NCBI RefSeq assembly: GCF_000003815.2
Contig: NC_049985.1
Coordinates: forward strand, 12,120,416-12,184,415
DNA from: Branchiostoma floridae
Lineage: Eukaryota; Chordata; Leptocardii; Amphioxiformes; Branchiostomatidae
Length of the DNA: 64,000 bases
Direction of reading: 5' to 3'
This document shows positions 45,730 to 58,379 of the stretch, one piece after another. The translations under genes were made by a program, and so were the position numbers. Below the pieces are notes generated by a model that ran no database searches, was not told the DNA's origin, and was given only the letters and a program-made list of their open reading frames with translations. How positions within the stretch are numbered: position 1 is the stretch's first letter; each line of letters starts with the position of its first letter.

Positions 45730-47868
45730 CTAGAGTTCGGCGACCTCATACCTCAATGAAAATTTAAAGCTTTCGTAAATTTCATGCAATTGACTAAGAC
45801 ATTAACATAATTTATGCATTGTGTTGTTCATCATTGACAAACGTACACATGTCACAATTATAAAATTCCCATTATTAATCATGAAGCGGTTTTGCAATTA
45901 TTACATAAATTATGTAAATAAGTTCCTCATTACCATATTTGGTATCTGCTTATATTCCACCTATCATAATTAACATGTGTTACATTTATTAAAGTCCAGT
46001 TATTGCAAACAATGGAATTATCCAATTTCCTCATTAATTATGCAAATTAAGTCCTCACTTGCATAACATGTATATCATTATGAACATCTTTGCCTAAGGT
46101 ACCCGCATGCCTAATATGATGCTAATCCGTCAATCGTTTCTGCAGTTATCCTCTTCGGAATGTCTTGACAAAAACGCCCCTGCAGTTCCCAAATTAAATG
46201 TTAGGGAGCTGAAACTTGCCCAACTTTGTCATGACACTGAAAGCTATCTCCCACCTAAATTTCAAGACCATATCACGCCCAAGACAAGAGATACATAGAA
46301 AAAACTGCTATGATTGAATGTTGTCATTAATTATGCAAATTTGCTCCTATTTTGCATATTTAGTATTTCATTTTGTACAACATTGTCTGAGGTGCCTACG
46401 TACCAAAAATCATGAAAATCCGTTGTTCCCTTCTTGAGTTATCCTCTTCAGAAGTTTTTGACAAAAATGCCCCTGCTATCCCAAAACTAGACGCTAGGAG
46501 GCCCAAACTTAAGTCACTTCTTTCTGAGCACAAGAGCTATCTAATACATAAAAATCGTGACCATAGCATGTTCAGAACATCAAAATAGCAAAACCGGAAG
46601 TTGCGCTGCAGTACCAAGGGGAGCCACTAGGGGGCCCAAAATCTAATCATTTCCAGCTTTCATCACACCCTACCAACACACCAAGTATAAAACCAATCCA
46701 TCCAACCGTTCTTGAGTTATCTTGTTTACACACACACACACAGACAGACACACAAACACAGGATAAACTAGAGTTCGGCGACCTCATACCTCCATGAAAA
46801 TTTAGAGCTTTTGTAAATTTCATGCAAATGACTAAGACATTAACATAATTTATGCATGGTGTTGTTCATCATTGACAAACGTACACATGTCACAATTATA
46901 AAATTCCCATTATTAATCATAAAGCGGTTTTGCAATTTTTACATAAATTATGCAAATAAGTTCCTCATTACCATATTTAGTATCTGCTTATATTCCACCT
47001 ATCATAATTAACATGTGTTACATTTATTGAAGTCCAGTTATTGAAAACAATGGAATTATACAATTTCCTCATTAATTATGCAAATTAAGCCCTCATTTGC
47101 ATAACATGTATATCATTATGAACATCTTTGCCTAAGGTACCCGCATGCCTAATATGATGCCAATCCGTCAATCCTTTCTGCAGTTATCCTCTTTGGAATG
47201 TCTTGACAAAAACGCCCCTGCAGTTCCTAAATCAAATGTTAGGGGGCTGAAACTTGCTCCACTTTGTCATGACACTGAAAGCTATCTACCACCCAAATTT
47301 CAAGACCATATCACGTCCAAGACAAGAGATAAATAGAAAAAACTGCTATGATTGAATGTTGTCATTAATTATGCAAATTTGCTCCTATTTTGCATAATTA
47401 GTATTTCATCTTGTACAACATTGTCCAAGGTACCTACATACCAAAAATCATGAAAATCCGCTGTTCCCTTCTTGAGTTATCCTCGTCAGAAGTTTTTGAC
47501 AAAAATGCCCCTGCTATCCCAAAACTAGACGCTAGGGGGCCCAAACTTATGTCACTCATTCCTGAGCACAAGAGCTATCTAATACTCAAAAATCGTGACC
47601 ATAGCATGTTCAGAACACCAAGATAGCAGAACCGGAAGTTGCGCTGCAGTACCAAGGGGAGCCGCTAGGGGGCCCAAAATCTAATCATTTCCAGCTTTCA
47701 TCACACCCTACCAACACACCAAGTATCAAACCAATCCACCCAGCCGTTCTTGAGTTATCTTGTTTACACACAGACAGACACACAGACAAACGCGGGGTAA
47801 AATATAACCTCCATGACATTTCATGGAGGTAAATATAACCTCCATTCCATTCCATTTCATGGAGGTAA
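45730..47868 (-). mobile_element. CTAG-ended repeat family 1, two tandem copies (E, F), minus orientation
   Basis: E 45730-46767 and F 46768-47868 each begin CTAGAGTTCGGCGACCTC. F ends in two hairpins (ATAACCTCCATGACATTTC.., 47807-47868). The internal blocks of copies B-D are present in reverse order and complement. Confidence 0.85.
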
Positions 47869-47959
47869 CAACATAATATGTGCACAATAGGGGCGGGTAC
47901 CGGTACGGTGTACGATGTAGATAAAGAAATAAGATAAAGAATAAATCATACATTATCAA

Positions 47960-49032
47960 CTAGAGTTCGGCGACCTCATACCTCCATGAAAATTTAGAGC
48001 TTTCGTAAATTTCATGCAATTGACTAAGACATTAACATAATTAATGCATGGTGTTGTTCATCATTGACAAACGCACACATGTCACAATTATAAAATTCCC
48101 ATTATTAATCATAAAGCGGTTTTGTGATTTTTACATAAATTATGCAAATAAGCTCCTCATTACCATATTTGGTATCTGCTTACATTCCACCTATCATAAT
48201 TAACATGTGTTACATTTATTGAAGTCCAATTATTAAAAACAATGGAATTATACAATTTCCTCATTAATTATGCAAATTAAGCTCTCATTTGCATAACATG
48301 TATATCATTATGAAAATCTTTGCCTAAGCTACCTGCATGCCTAAAATGCAGGCAATCCGTCGTTCCTTTCTGCAGTTATCCTCTTTGGAGTGTCTTGACA
48401 AAAATGCCCCTGCAGTTCCACAATTAAATGTTAGGGGGCTGAAACTTGCTCCACTTTGTCATGGCACTAACAGCTATCTACCACCTAAATGTCAAGACCA
48501 TAGCATGTCTGGAACAAGAGATACATTGAAAAAACTGCTATGATAGAATATTCTCATTAATTATGAAAATGTACTCCTATTTTGCATAATTAGTATTTTA
48601 TCTTGTACAACATTGTCTAAGGTACCTACATAGCAAAAATCATGAAAATCCGTTGTTCCCTTCTTGAGTTATCGTCTTCAGAAGTTTTTGACAAAAATAC
48701 CCCTGCTATCCCAAAACTAGACGCTAGGGGGCCCAAACTTATGTCATTTCTTTCTGAGCACAAGAGCTATCTAATACTAAAAAATAGTGGCCATAGCTTG
48801 TTCAGAACACCGAGATAGCAAAACCGGAAGTTGCGCTGCAGTACCAAGGGAAGCCGCTAGGGGGCCCAAAATCTAATCATTTCCAGATTTTATCACACAC
48901 TACCAACACACCAAGTATGAAACCAATCCGCCCAACCGTTCTTGAGTTATCTTGTTTACACACACACAGACACACACACACACACACAAACGCGGGGTAA
49001 AATATAACCTCCATGACATTTCATGGAGGTAA
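47960..49032 (-). mobile_element. CTAG-ended repeat family 1, copy G, minus orientation
   Basis: Complete copy: CTAGAGTTCGGCGACCTC at 47960, core, GACACACACACACAC run, then hairpin ACCTCCATGACATTTCATGG ending at 49032. About 90 bases of unrelated DNA separate it from copy F. Confidence 0.85.
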
Positions 49033-49255
49033 TTAATAGACTACAGCCAAATAACGTAAAACAAACACTTTAAAAGTGCCAAAATTTCACTATTACCATT
49101 CTAGCCATCATTTTAAGTACACAAATTAATTCAGTGCATCCAGTGTTTTCCATAAGAGGACATTCAACTTGATACAAATGTACTTCATAATGGCCAAATG
49201 GTCATAACGACCGAACAAGCTATCGAGGTGAGATAAAGGCTTTGACTTGACTTCA

Positions 49256-49696
49256 TTACCTTCGCCAAGAAGGTTATGTTTTGGTTAGAAAATTTTTGTG
49301 TGTCCCAGTATGTAGGTCAATCTCATATAAGTCGAGCAGCTGTGGATGGAATATCGCGATATTCGGTATTTGAGTAGCGGTTGCGTATACCAAAATTTTG
49401 TACGAAAATGGTACTCCTGGCACTTTCTGTTGTCAGTGCAGCGGGGTGAGTGTGTGCGTGTGTGTATTTGCGGACAAGATAACTTTTGACGCTGTGGATC
49501 GTTTTGCATTATATTTTTTAGTAGTTATTTAGGGGTTTGGAAAACGAGGGTCAAGTTCGATGATGGGCGTCCTGGTGACAAGTTGCGGTACTGTAGTGGA
49601 GCGTCGAAGTTGGTGTTAAAGTTATCCTCAAGTGTCAGGTTCAGGATTTTTGGCTAGTGGATACGTCTTTGGGCAGGGAGTAAGAAGTGTATGTTT
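49256..49696 (+). repeat. Family-3-like repeat, left part (interrupted by LINE)
   Basis: Starts ATTACCTTCGCCAAGAAGG with a TTATGTTTTGG leader, then GTGTGCGTGTGTG run, and reads up to AGTGTATGTTT, where the LINE is inserted. It resumes at 53836 with AGTGTATGTTT followed by GGGCCCCCTGGCGGC. Confidence 0.65.
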
Positions 49697-49869
49697 TTTT
49701 TTTATTCACATATATTTTGAGAGTATGAGGCAGAAAGCAACAAATTGCTTATATTAAGCCTTCTACTCAAGAAACATACGCATAAAACAAGTAAACCACA
49801 TTACATACATAAGTACAAAATGGATAACAGAAAAGTAAATTTAAACGAGACAAGTTGGTGCTTAATCAA

Positions 49870-52800
49870 TTAGGAGAACCTGCCTGTACAATGGATATAG
49901 GTAATGACAAGATCAAAGATGTTACAGTTCTGTTGATGTGAGAGAGATGTTGATCCTGATAACAGTAAAGTGCATAAAGAGGTGTCGTTGAGGTGCTTTA
50001 GGTCTACTATAATATTGGAGACAGCCGATAACAAAGAACTTCTTTGGCTGGTATAGAGTGTGCAGTGTAGTAGATAATGTTCAGTTGTTTCACAATGATA
50101 GCCGCATTTACATGTAGGATAATCAATACAATGGTGTTGAAATAGATGGTAGTTTAACTGACTGAAATTTAGACGGAGCCTTGTAAGATGAACTGCGGAA
50201 CGACCTTGGCCGTAAGAGAAATGGGAGTATTTCGTCGGCTTGTTGAATAGTGAGTCCAGCTCTTTTTTGAAAGTGTAGATCGAGAGGACGGCTTTAGCAT
50301 TCGTAGTCAGTTCATTCCACAAGTGAACAGTTGAAGGTAGGAAGGATCTTTTATACTTTTCAGTTTTACAGGCAATGGAAGTAAGGTTTTGGTTTGCGCG
50401 AAGGTTGTAAGGGACCGTATCACAGATACGTGGCGGGATAATGTTATGTAAGTACAGTGGTGCGAGACCATTCATAATTTTCCAAAACTGAATCAACTGG
50501 TGCGTTTTCCTTCTGTCCGCTAGTGTGTCCCATGCAACCTCGGCTAACAAGCTCTCATGTTTAGTGCCTCTCATGGCTCCGGTACAAACTCGTGCCGCGG
50601 CCATCTGCACAGACTCAAGAAGATCACAATCTTTGCCGAGAAGGCCACACCAAACAATGTCAGCATATTCAAGTAATGGACGAATCATAGTGACATACAG
50701 AGTTTCTAATGTTCCCCGAGGGACAAAATATGATATCCTCTTCAGAAGATTGATTCGCTTCATTGCCTTGGTAATCAATGTAGACACGTGATATGACCAG
50801 GACAAGTCACGTTTCAAGTTTAAGCCCAAATGCTTGTGAGAGTCAACTTCCTTAAGCACAACTCCTTTAAACACTAATGGTGGGTGATTGACTTTGACCC
50901 TTTTCATGGAGAATGTCATCAGTTCAGTTTTAAGAGGATTAAAGGTTACTAGCCACTGGTCCGACCATTCACCCACCATTCTAAGATCATGGTTCAATCT
51001 ATTTGCTGAGACAAGCGGATCCAAAACTACTTCCACAAGAGACGTGTCATCAGCAAAAAGATTGGCATCAGTTTGTAAGTTGTCCACTAGATCATTAATA
51101 AAAACTAGGAAAAGGAGTGGGCCCAAAAGCGACCCCTGTGGGACACCTGCGTCAATCGGTAGCCAGTCGGAACATGCCCCATTAATGACAACTCTCTGCT
51201 TCCGATTTGTGAGATAAGATTGTATCCATTGAAGAAGTGAACCAGATATTCCTAGTTGGCTTAGTTTGAAAAGGAGACCATCGTGCCAAACTTTATCAAA
51301 AGCTTTTGATATGTCCAGGAAAACGGTGCGTACTTCAAAACCTTGGTCTACTGCTTTGTGCAGCTTATGAACAAGGTGTGTCAATGAATTGACTGTTGAG
51401 TCTCCGGGAGTAAATCCAGAATTTCGATCGGTTAGCAGGTTGTTGCCATGTAAGTAAGCAGATAATGGGGCATAAACTATCCGTTCAAACACTTTGGACA
51501 CACAGCACAAGAGTGAAATAGGCCTATAGTTTTCTTTGGCCTGCTTATCACCTTTCTTATACACTGGAACAACATTTGAAAATTTCCAAATTGACGGAAA
51601 ACAGCCGTATTCTAATGAAACATTAAACAAATGCGACAGTGGTTGTGCTATTGAAGGTGCTATACACTTCAGAAGCCTATTACTTAGTCCATCAGGCCCT
51701 GTGGCCTTGTTTATATTGAGGTTTGACAGTACACTGTAGACATTTGCGGGGCAACAAATAATTGAATTGAGAGCTAGTTCTGTTCTGGGTACAAAGTTTG
51801 GGAAAGAGGCGCCATCGGTATTCAGGTACGTTTGAGATGCAAAGTAGTTGTTAAGAATATCGGCCTTGGCCTTGTCGTCTGTAATAACATTTCCATTCTC
51901 AAGTAAAGAGGGCAGAACCCGGTCCGCCCTGCCAAGAAAGATTTCCTTGGAAACAGACCACCATTTTTTGGGGTTAGAAGTTGGATTGGCAAGGTCAAGA
52001 CAGAGGCTATGCCGATGGTTTCTCTTCGCTTTTCTAATTAAATCTATACAATTATTTCGAACTCGTTTAAATGCACAAAATAAACTAGGGTTATTTGTTT
52101 TTTTGTACCTTTTGTAGAGCCGCCTCTTTCTCCTGAGTAAGCGCCTGATCTCACATGTCATCCAGGGCTTATCTCTAGGGCGGATAGTGACTACTTTACT
52201 TGGAATAACCATCTTTATGACATCTGTGAGAGTTGACATAAAAGCCTCAGCTGAGGCATTCACGTCTGGAATGTGATCCGATATCACGGAATTCCAGTCT
52301 ACTTCAAGAATCTTAGAATTAAGTTCTTCATAATCCACGTTCGCAAAGTCATACATTGTTCGTTTATAAGCGTTGACTTTAGGGACCTTAACAGACATTG
52401 TTCCATAAATAACAGCATGGTCACAATTAGCAAGGGGAGGAAGAATACCATGGTTCACAAACATACCTGGTGAATCAGTAATAATCAGGTCAAGCACAGA
52501 TGCTGAGGTGTCGGTACTACGAGTAGGTTCCGTTATTAACTGAGAAAAGTTGTTGTCAGACACAAATATGTTTATCATACCAGCTGCATTATCTGAGTTA
52601 CCATTGAAATCACCAAGTAAGACTATTGCATTTTGCTGAGAAGGTCCATTGTCCACAATGGTATCAACCGCCCGCTGCAGGTGGTCTATGAATGCCATAC
52701 ACTCATCCACATTCTGACCAGGTGGTCTACAACAGGTACAAATGTAAACAGTCCAGTTCTTTAGCTTCACCTCGCACCAGATTGTTTCAGAACCATCTGT

Positions 52801-53070
52801 TTCAAGGTCAGACCTTCTTTTACACGGTAGATTATTGGATGCGTAAAGCGCAACTCCACCCCCATGTCTGTTGCGGTCCCGTCGTAACGGGGATTGATAT
52901 GACGATAGGCTAATATCTGAATCGGGAATAGTTTCGTCACACCAAGTTTCTGTTAATGCTATCACATCAAATCCCACATCTAGGGCAACAGACTCGAGTT
53001 CATGGAGTTTAACAAAATCATTAGCAGGTAGACTTCTCACGTTGGCGTGGCAGACGGAGAGAGACTTCAT
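49870..53070 (-). CDS. LINE ORF2: APE endonuclease - reverse transcriptase - Cys motif (1066 aa)
   Basis: Intact frame. The N-terminal apurinic-like endonuclease has CHANVRSL (~7-14), ALTETW (~39-43), GGGVALY (~70-76), VLLGDFNG (~150), SVLDLIITDS and NCDHAVI (~215). Reverse transcriptase: ENYRPISLLCCVSKVFERIV, FLDISKAFDKVWHDGLL (motif A), AGVPQGSLLGPLLF (motif B), ANLFADDTSLV (catalytic FADD, motif C). C-terminal CKCGYHCETTEHYLLHC is at ~987-1003, a Cys/His motif common in Jockey-group elements. All catalytic boxes look intact. Needed for target-primed reverse transcription; ORF1 is truncated so the copy is not autonomous as assembled. Confidence 0.95.
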   Translation of the reverse strand: MKSLSVCHANVRSLPANDFVKLHELESVALDVGFDVIALTETWCDETIPDSDISLSSYQSPLRRDRNRHGGGVALYASNNLPCKRRSDLETDGSETIWCEVKLKNWTVYICTCCRPPGQNVDECMAFIDHLQRAVDTIVDNGPSQQNAIVLLGDFNGNSDNAAGMINIFVSDNNFSQLITEPTRSTDTSASVLDLIITDSPGMFVNHGILPPLANCDHAVIYGTMSVKVPKVNAYKRTMYDFANVDYEELNSKILEVDWNSVISDHIPDVNASAEAFMSTLTDVIKMVIPSKVVTIRPRDKPWMTCEIRRLLRRKRRLYKRYKKTNNPSLFCAFKRVRNNCIDLIRKAKRNHRHSLCLDLANPTSNPKKWWSVSKEIFLGRADRVLPSLLENGNVITDDKAKADILNNYFASQTYLNTDGASFPNFVPRTELALNSIICCPANVYSVLSNLNINKATGPDGLSNRLLKCIAPSIAQPLSHLFNVSLEYGCFPSIWKFSNVVPVYKKGDKQAKENYRPISLLCCVSKVFERIVYAPLSAYLHGNNLLTDRNSGFTPGDSTVNSLTHLVHKLHKAVDQGFEVRTVFLDISKAFDKVWHDGLLFKLSQLGISGSLLQWIQSYLTNRKQRVVINGACSDWLPIDAGVPQGSLLGPLLFLVFINDLVDNLQTDANLFADDTSLVEVVLDPLVSANRLNHDLRMVGEWSDQWLVTFNPLKTELMTFSMKRVKVNHPPLVFKGVVLKEVDSHKHLGLNLKRDLSWSYHVSTLITKAMKRINLLKRISYFVPRGTLETLYVTMIRPLLEYADIVWCGLLGKDCDLLESVQMAAARVCTGAMRGTKHESLLAEVAWDTLADRRKTHQLIQFWKIMNGLAPLYLHNIIPPRICDTVPYNLRANQNLTSIACKTEKYKRSFLPSTVHLWNELTTNAKAVLSIYTFKKELDSLFNKPTKYSHFSYGQGRSAVHLTRLRLNFSQLNYHLFQHHCIDYPTCKCGYHCETTEHYLLHCTLYTSQRSSLLSAVSNIIVDLKHLNDTSLCTLLLSGSTSLSHQQNCNIFDLVITYIHCTGRFS

Positions 53071-53462
53071 GTTATGTGGGGAGGGATTGGAGTACTAAAG
53101 GAACAATGCTCTCCCGCCTGGCACGCATGTGTAAGGAGGAATTCCTCGCTAATTGATAATGACAACACCAACTATGCTGTACAGAACAGCGACAAACATG
53201 TTTAACAAGGTGACACAAATTGTTACATAAATACCTAAGTAGAGATATACACTTACAATCACAAGTACGCATAGGCGTAAAGGTCAATGTTGGACCGCGT
53301 GTCCGCCAAAAAAAAAGAAAAAAAGCATAGATCCTAATCAAGTTATAATAGATCATGAAGGCGTAGCCCTCAGACAAACAGATCATCTTAAGCCAGGTTG
53401 TTTAGGGAACAAACAAACTTTAGCGAGAACTTGGCCACAGTTACAGACAGTAAGTCATAGAG

Positions 53463-53835
53463 TTATGTCTCGCCTGCTGAGGAAGTTGAGGTGGTGGAGT
53501 TTAGGTCCTCAAGACAGCTAATCTTCTTCTTCACACCGTTGACGAGGCAGAAGATCCGGCCGTCGAAGGACCAGGCCGTCCCCAGCTTCGCCCGTGTCTC
53601 TCGGAGTAACTGGGCATTCTCGCGTGTAAGGTGATCGGTGATGTACATGCCCGATCCCTTCAGCTTAGACTTGGCCGTGAAGATTTTATTACGGGTGTTG
53701 TAGGACACAAACTTGATAACAATCGGTGGTTTCCTTCCGCTGTTGGATTCCTTGCGTCCTGGGAGAGGATGAGCACGGTCAATCTCACTCTCAGAAAGGG
53801 TGACGCCCAGCTTGTTCTTGGCTAAGTCGAGGACG
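53463..53835 (-). CDS. LINE ORF1, C-terminal part (5' truncated)
   Basis: The frame is open from the truncation point: LDLAKNKLGVTLSESEIDRA, PLPGRKESNSGRKPPIVIKF, then SYNTRNKIFTAKSKLKGSGM, YITDHLTRENAQLLRETRAK, WSFDGRIFCLVNGVKKKI, ending SSAGET-stop. This is the RNA-binding half (RRM plus C-terminal domain) of ORF1 nucleic-acid chaperone proteins of non-LTR elements. The N-terminus is lost by 5' truncation. Confidence 0.8.
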
Positions 53836-54342
53836 AGTGTATGTTTGGGCCCCCTGGCGGCTTATTTTGCACTCCAGTGGGCGACTTGGTTGTCATCTTT
53901 GGAAGAGAATAAGTCAAGGAGGTGTTGGTAGATTTGCATAATTTTTGGTATGTATATAGCTTAGGTGATGATTAAAATCCTGAAATGTATTGTATGCAAA
54001 TTGGGGCTTCATTTACATGATAATTAGAAGAATGTGTAAATCCTGAAATCGACCTCTTTTTCCGACACTCAGTGCTCAGTACCTAACCACATCTGTGGCC
54101 CAGGCTTGTGTAGTTCATGACATATTTGTGTCAGCAAAACATATATGTTATTTTTGCTGACATATTGTTTATTAGTTTTCGCTTTGCCAATGCCATGTTC
54201 TTTGTTTGTGCACTATCTTGTTCAGGCAGAAGTGTATGACGATGGGAAAGGGTTTCTCCATTTTGATGTGAAGGGGTGTTTTCCCCCTTATTTTGGTGAT
54301 GGTTATCATCAATGGAGACTTGATAAAGGTGAGACATTCAGG

Positions 54343-54530
54343 TAGCGTACTTAGTCCAGTGGTTAGCGGTCCTGCATCTGGAACTAGAAGCCGTGAGTTC
54401 GATTCCGGCTGTGCCGCTTATCCTACATCTACATGGATGCTATACCGGAAAGGGTTGCAGTCCATTGTGCTTGTTGAAATGAGCTAGGGGAATTTGCCGG
54501 TACAATGAACCTGTAAATACTGTACATAGT
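54343..54530 (+). mobile_element. tRNA-derived SINE, copy 1
   Basis: The head has a tRNA-like A box (TTAGTCCAGTGGTTAGCGG) and B box (GAGTTCGATTCCGGC) with pairable AGCG/CGCT ends. It is followed by a non-tRNA body (GGAAAGGGTTGCAGTCCATT, AATTTGCCGGTACAATGAAC). The anticodon arm is degenerate, so it is not a working tRNA gene. The tail end is uncertain. Confidence 0.65.
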
Positions 54531-54598
54531 ATCTGTTTTCTCAAACATGACACACGTCCACGCAGTTGTTTGCTGTTGGGGTAGGTACTCTTTAGTAA

Positions 54599-55797
54599 CT
54601 AGAGTTCCACGAACACATACCTTTGCCAAATAAACCAGGTTTGTTATGTAGAATGATGTCTGTAGACAAATGCGTTACTCATATCATATATTTTCTAATT
54701 ATATGCTTGGAGTTGGTTTATAAAATTTTGGCATTGATTATGCAAATTAGATCCCAAGTGACGATTAATTGATACCAAATTGTATCAAGCATTACTTAAG
54801 CTATCAGCATACCAAAAATCATGATGATCCTTTGATCCATTCTTGACTTATTCTCTTTCAAAGTCTTTAAATACACCTCTTACTCTCTTCCCTCTTTCAC
54901 AGTTACATATGTGACAACTTTGAAAGTACTAGAAAGGAATGCAGTGGATTTATGAACTTTTCCTAATCAATTATGCAAATTAGCTGTTAATTTGCATAAT
55001 AAATATCACATAATATAAGTCTTCACTTAGGCTATTTACATGCCAAAATTCATGACGATCCGTCGACACGTTCATATTTTCTCATTAATTATGCAAATGA
55101 GGTCTTCATTTGCATGATAAATATGTATTGACATTTCTGTCTTTCTCAGCTACATATGTGACAAGTTTTGAAGTCCTATCATGGAATGTAGTGGATTTAT
55201 AAAATACCCTCATAAATTATGCAAATTAGCTGTTGATTTGCATAATTGGCATTTCATTATGTAGGTATTCACTTACGCTACCTACATACCAAAAAACATG
55301 ATGATCCGTCAACATCTTCATATTTTCTCATTAATTATGCAAATACGGTCAGCATTTGCATAATTGATATCTATTGACATTTCCCTCCTTCCCAGCTACA
55401 TATGTGACAAGTTTCAAAGTCCTATCATGGAATGCAATGGATTTATAAACGTTCCTCATTAATTATGCAAATTAGCTGTTGATTTGCATAATTGGTATTC
55501 CATTATGTAAGTCATCACTCATTCTATCTACATACCAAAAATCATGATGATCCGTTAACACGTTGTAGAGTTATTCGTGTCCAAAGTTTGAAAGGAAACC
55601 GGTGACTACAGTTCCAAAAAAGCCGCTAGGGGGCCCAAACTCACAGCACTTACTCTCTGCCTCAAGGGCTATCTTCCACTCAAAAACCATGACCACAGCA
55701 TGTCCAGAACACGAGATGTAAAAAATTGAGTTTCCGCTGCAGTACCTTAGCGAGCCCATTATCGAACCTGACCTTTGTTTTCCCGACCCCTACCCAC
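54599..55797 (-). mobile_element. CTAG-ended repeat family 3, truncated copy
   Basis: Starts CTAGAGTTCCACGAACAC, contains three ~248-bp internal units with ATTATGCAAATTAGCTG pairs (54969, 55217, 55466) and the CCGCTAGGGGGCCC block, and is cut at 55797 by the tandem duplication junction. Confidence 0.8.
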
Positions 55798-58379
55798 GCT
55801 TGTGAGAGTCAACTTCCTTAAGCACAACTCCTTTAAACACTAATGGTGGGTGATTGACTTTGACCCTTTTCATGGAGAATGTCATCAGTTCAGTTTTAAG
55901 AGGATTAAAGGTTACTAGCCACTGGTCCGACCATTCACCCACCATTCTAAGATCATGGTTCAATCTATTTGCTGAGACAAGCGGATCCAAAACTACTTCC
56001 ACAAGAGACGTGTCATCAGCAAAAAGATTGGCATCAGTTTGTAAGTTGTCCACTAGATCATTAATAAAAACTAGGAAAAGGAGTGGGCCCAAAAGCGACC
56101 CCTGTGGGACACCTGCGTCAATCGGTAGCCAGTCGGAACATGCCCCATTAATGACAACTCTCTGCTTCCGATTTGTGAGATAAGATTGTATCCATTGAAG
56201 AAGTGAACCAGATATTCCTAGTTGGCTTAGTTTGAAAAGGAGACCATCGTGCCAAACTTTATCAAAAGCTTTTGATATGTCCAGGAAAACGGTGCGTACT
56301 TCAAAACCTTGGTCTACTGCTTTGTGCAGCTTATGAACAAGGTGTGTCAATGAATTGACTGTTGAGTCTCCGGGAGTAAATCCAGAATTTCGATCGGTTA
56401 GCAGGTTGTTGCCATGTAAGTAAGCAGATAATGGGGCATAAACTATCCGTTCAAACACTTTGGACACACAGCACAAGAGTGAAATAGGCCTATAGTTTTC
56501 TTTGGCCTGCTTATCACCTTTCTTATACACTGGAACAACATTTGAAAATTTCCAAATTGACGGAAAACAGCCGTATTCTAATGAAACATTAAACAAATGC
56601 GACAGTGGTTGTGCTATTGAAGGTGCTATACACTTCAGAAGCCTATTACTTAGTCCATCAGGCCCTGTGGCCTTGTTTATATTGAGGTTTGACAGTACAC
56701 TGTAGACATTTGCGGGGCAACAAATAATTGAATTGAGAGCTAGTTCTGTTCTGGGTACAAAGTTTGGGAAAGAGGCGCCATCGGTATTCAGGTACGTTTG
56801 AGATGCAAAGTAGTTGTTAAGAATATCGGCCTTGGCCTTGTCGTCTGTAATAACATTTCCATTCTCAAGTAAAGAGGGCAGAACCCGGTCCGCCCTGCCA
56901 AGAAAGATTTCCTTGGAAACAGACCACCATTTTTTGGGGTTAGAAGTTGGATTGGCAAGGTCAAGACAGAGGCTATGCCGATGGTTTCTCTTCGCTTTTC
57001 TAATTAAATCTATACAATTATTTCGAACTCGTTTAAATGCACAAAATAAACTAGGGTTATTTGTTTTTTTGTACCTTTTGTAGAGCCGCCTCTTTCTCCT
57101 GAGTAAGCGCCTGATCTCACATGTCATCCAGGGCTTATCTCTAGGGCGGATAGTGACTACTTTACTTGGAATAACCATCTTTATGACATCTGTGAGAGTT
57201 GACATAAAAGCCTCAGCTGAGGCATTCACGTCTGGAATGTGATCCGATATCACGGAATTCCAGTCTACTTCAAGAATCTTAGAATTAAGTTCTTCATAAT
57301 CCACGTTCGCAAAGTCATACATTGTTCGTTTATAAGCGTTGACTTTAGGGACCTTAACAGACATTGTTCCATAAATAACAGCATGGTCACAATTAGCAAG
57401 GGGAGGAAGAATACCATGGTTCACAAACATACCTGGTGAATCAGTAATAATCAGGTCAAGCACAGATGCTGAGGTGTCGGTACTACGAGTAGGTTCCGTT
57501 ATTAACTGAGAAAAGTTGTTGTCAGACACAAATATGTTTATCATACCAGCTGCATTATCTGAGTTACCATTGAAATCACCAAGTAAGACTATTGCATTTT
57601 GCTGAGAAGGTCCATTGTCCACAATGGTATCAACCGCCCGCTGCAGGTGGTCTATGAATGCCATACACTCATCCACATTCTGACCAGGTGGTCTACAACA
57701 GGTACAAATGTAAACAGTCCAGTTCTTTAGCTTCACCTCGCACCAGATTGTTTCAGAACCATCTGTTTCAAGGTCAGACCTTCTTTTACACGGTAGATTA
57801 TTGGATGCGTAAAGCGCAACTCCACCCCCATGTCTGTTGCGGTCCCGTCGTAACGGGGATTGATATGACGATAGATCCTAATCAAGTTATAATAGATCAT
57901 GAAGGCGTAGCCCTCAGACAAACAGATCATCTTAAGCCAGGTTGTTTAGGGAACAAACAAACTTTAGCGAGAACTTGGCCACAGTTACAGACAGTAAGTC
58001 ATAGAGTTATGTCTCGCCTGCTGAGGAAGTTGAGGTGGTGGAGTTTAGGTCCTCAAGACAGCTAATCTTCTTCTTCACACCGTTGACGAGGCAGAAGATC
58101 CGGCCGTCGAAGGACCAGGCCGTCCCCAGCTTCGCCCGTGTCTCTCGGAGTAACTGGGCATTCTCGCGTGTAAGGTGATCGGTGATGTACATGCCCGATC
58201 CCTTCAGCTTAGACTTGGCCGTGAAGATTTTATTACGGGTGTTGTAGGACACAAACTTGATAACAATCGGTGGTTTCCTTCCGCTGTTGGATTCCTTGCG
58301 TCCTGGGAGAGGATGAGCACGGTCAATCTCACTCTCAGAAAGGGTGACGCCCAGCTTGTTCTTGGCTAAGTCGAGGACG
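55798..58379 (-). pseudogene. Second LINE copy, truncated and internally deleted
   Basis: Carries the same ORF1 end (58252-58007) and ORF2 middle, but ORF2 lacks its first ~54 codons and the ORF1-ORF2 spacer (422-base deletion at 57874). It also stops after the RT region at VDSHK, where the duplication junction falls. The thumb/C-terminal part and Cys motif are gone, so this copy is dead although the remaining frame is open. Confidence 0.9.

Larger units (their letters stand above)
49697..53835 (-). mobile_element. Non-LTR retrotransposon (LINE), 5'-truncated in ORF1, with poly(A) and target-site duplication
   Basis: On the minus strand: the end of ORF1 (53835-53463), a spacer, ORF2 (53070-49870), a ~170-base 3' UTR and a poly(A) run (T10 on the + strand at 49694-49703). 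AGTGTATGTTT occurs on both sides (49686 and 53836) as a target-site duplication. The insertion splits a family-3-like repeat whose halves rejoin logically. The ORF2 frame is intact, so insertion is recent. Endonuclease type and RT motifs place it in the Jockey/CR1 group; the exact clade is not determined. Confidence 0.92.

Noticed and set aside
46107-48543. Small plus-strand frames with similar peptides ([18 protein letters not shown] type)
   Set aside because: Recurrent translations of the family-1 repeat core in copies E, F and G; they occur in step with the repeat and lack starts, borders or conservation beyond the DNA repeat.
54343-54419. Functional tRNA gene
   Set aside because: A and B boxes are present but the anticodon arm does not fold properly and a SINE body follows; its twin at 58887 is part of the tandem duplication.
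55790-57736. Second independent, active LINE ORF2 of 648 codons
   Set aside because: It is the duplicated middle of the first LINE, missing the ORF2 start and the C-terminal region.
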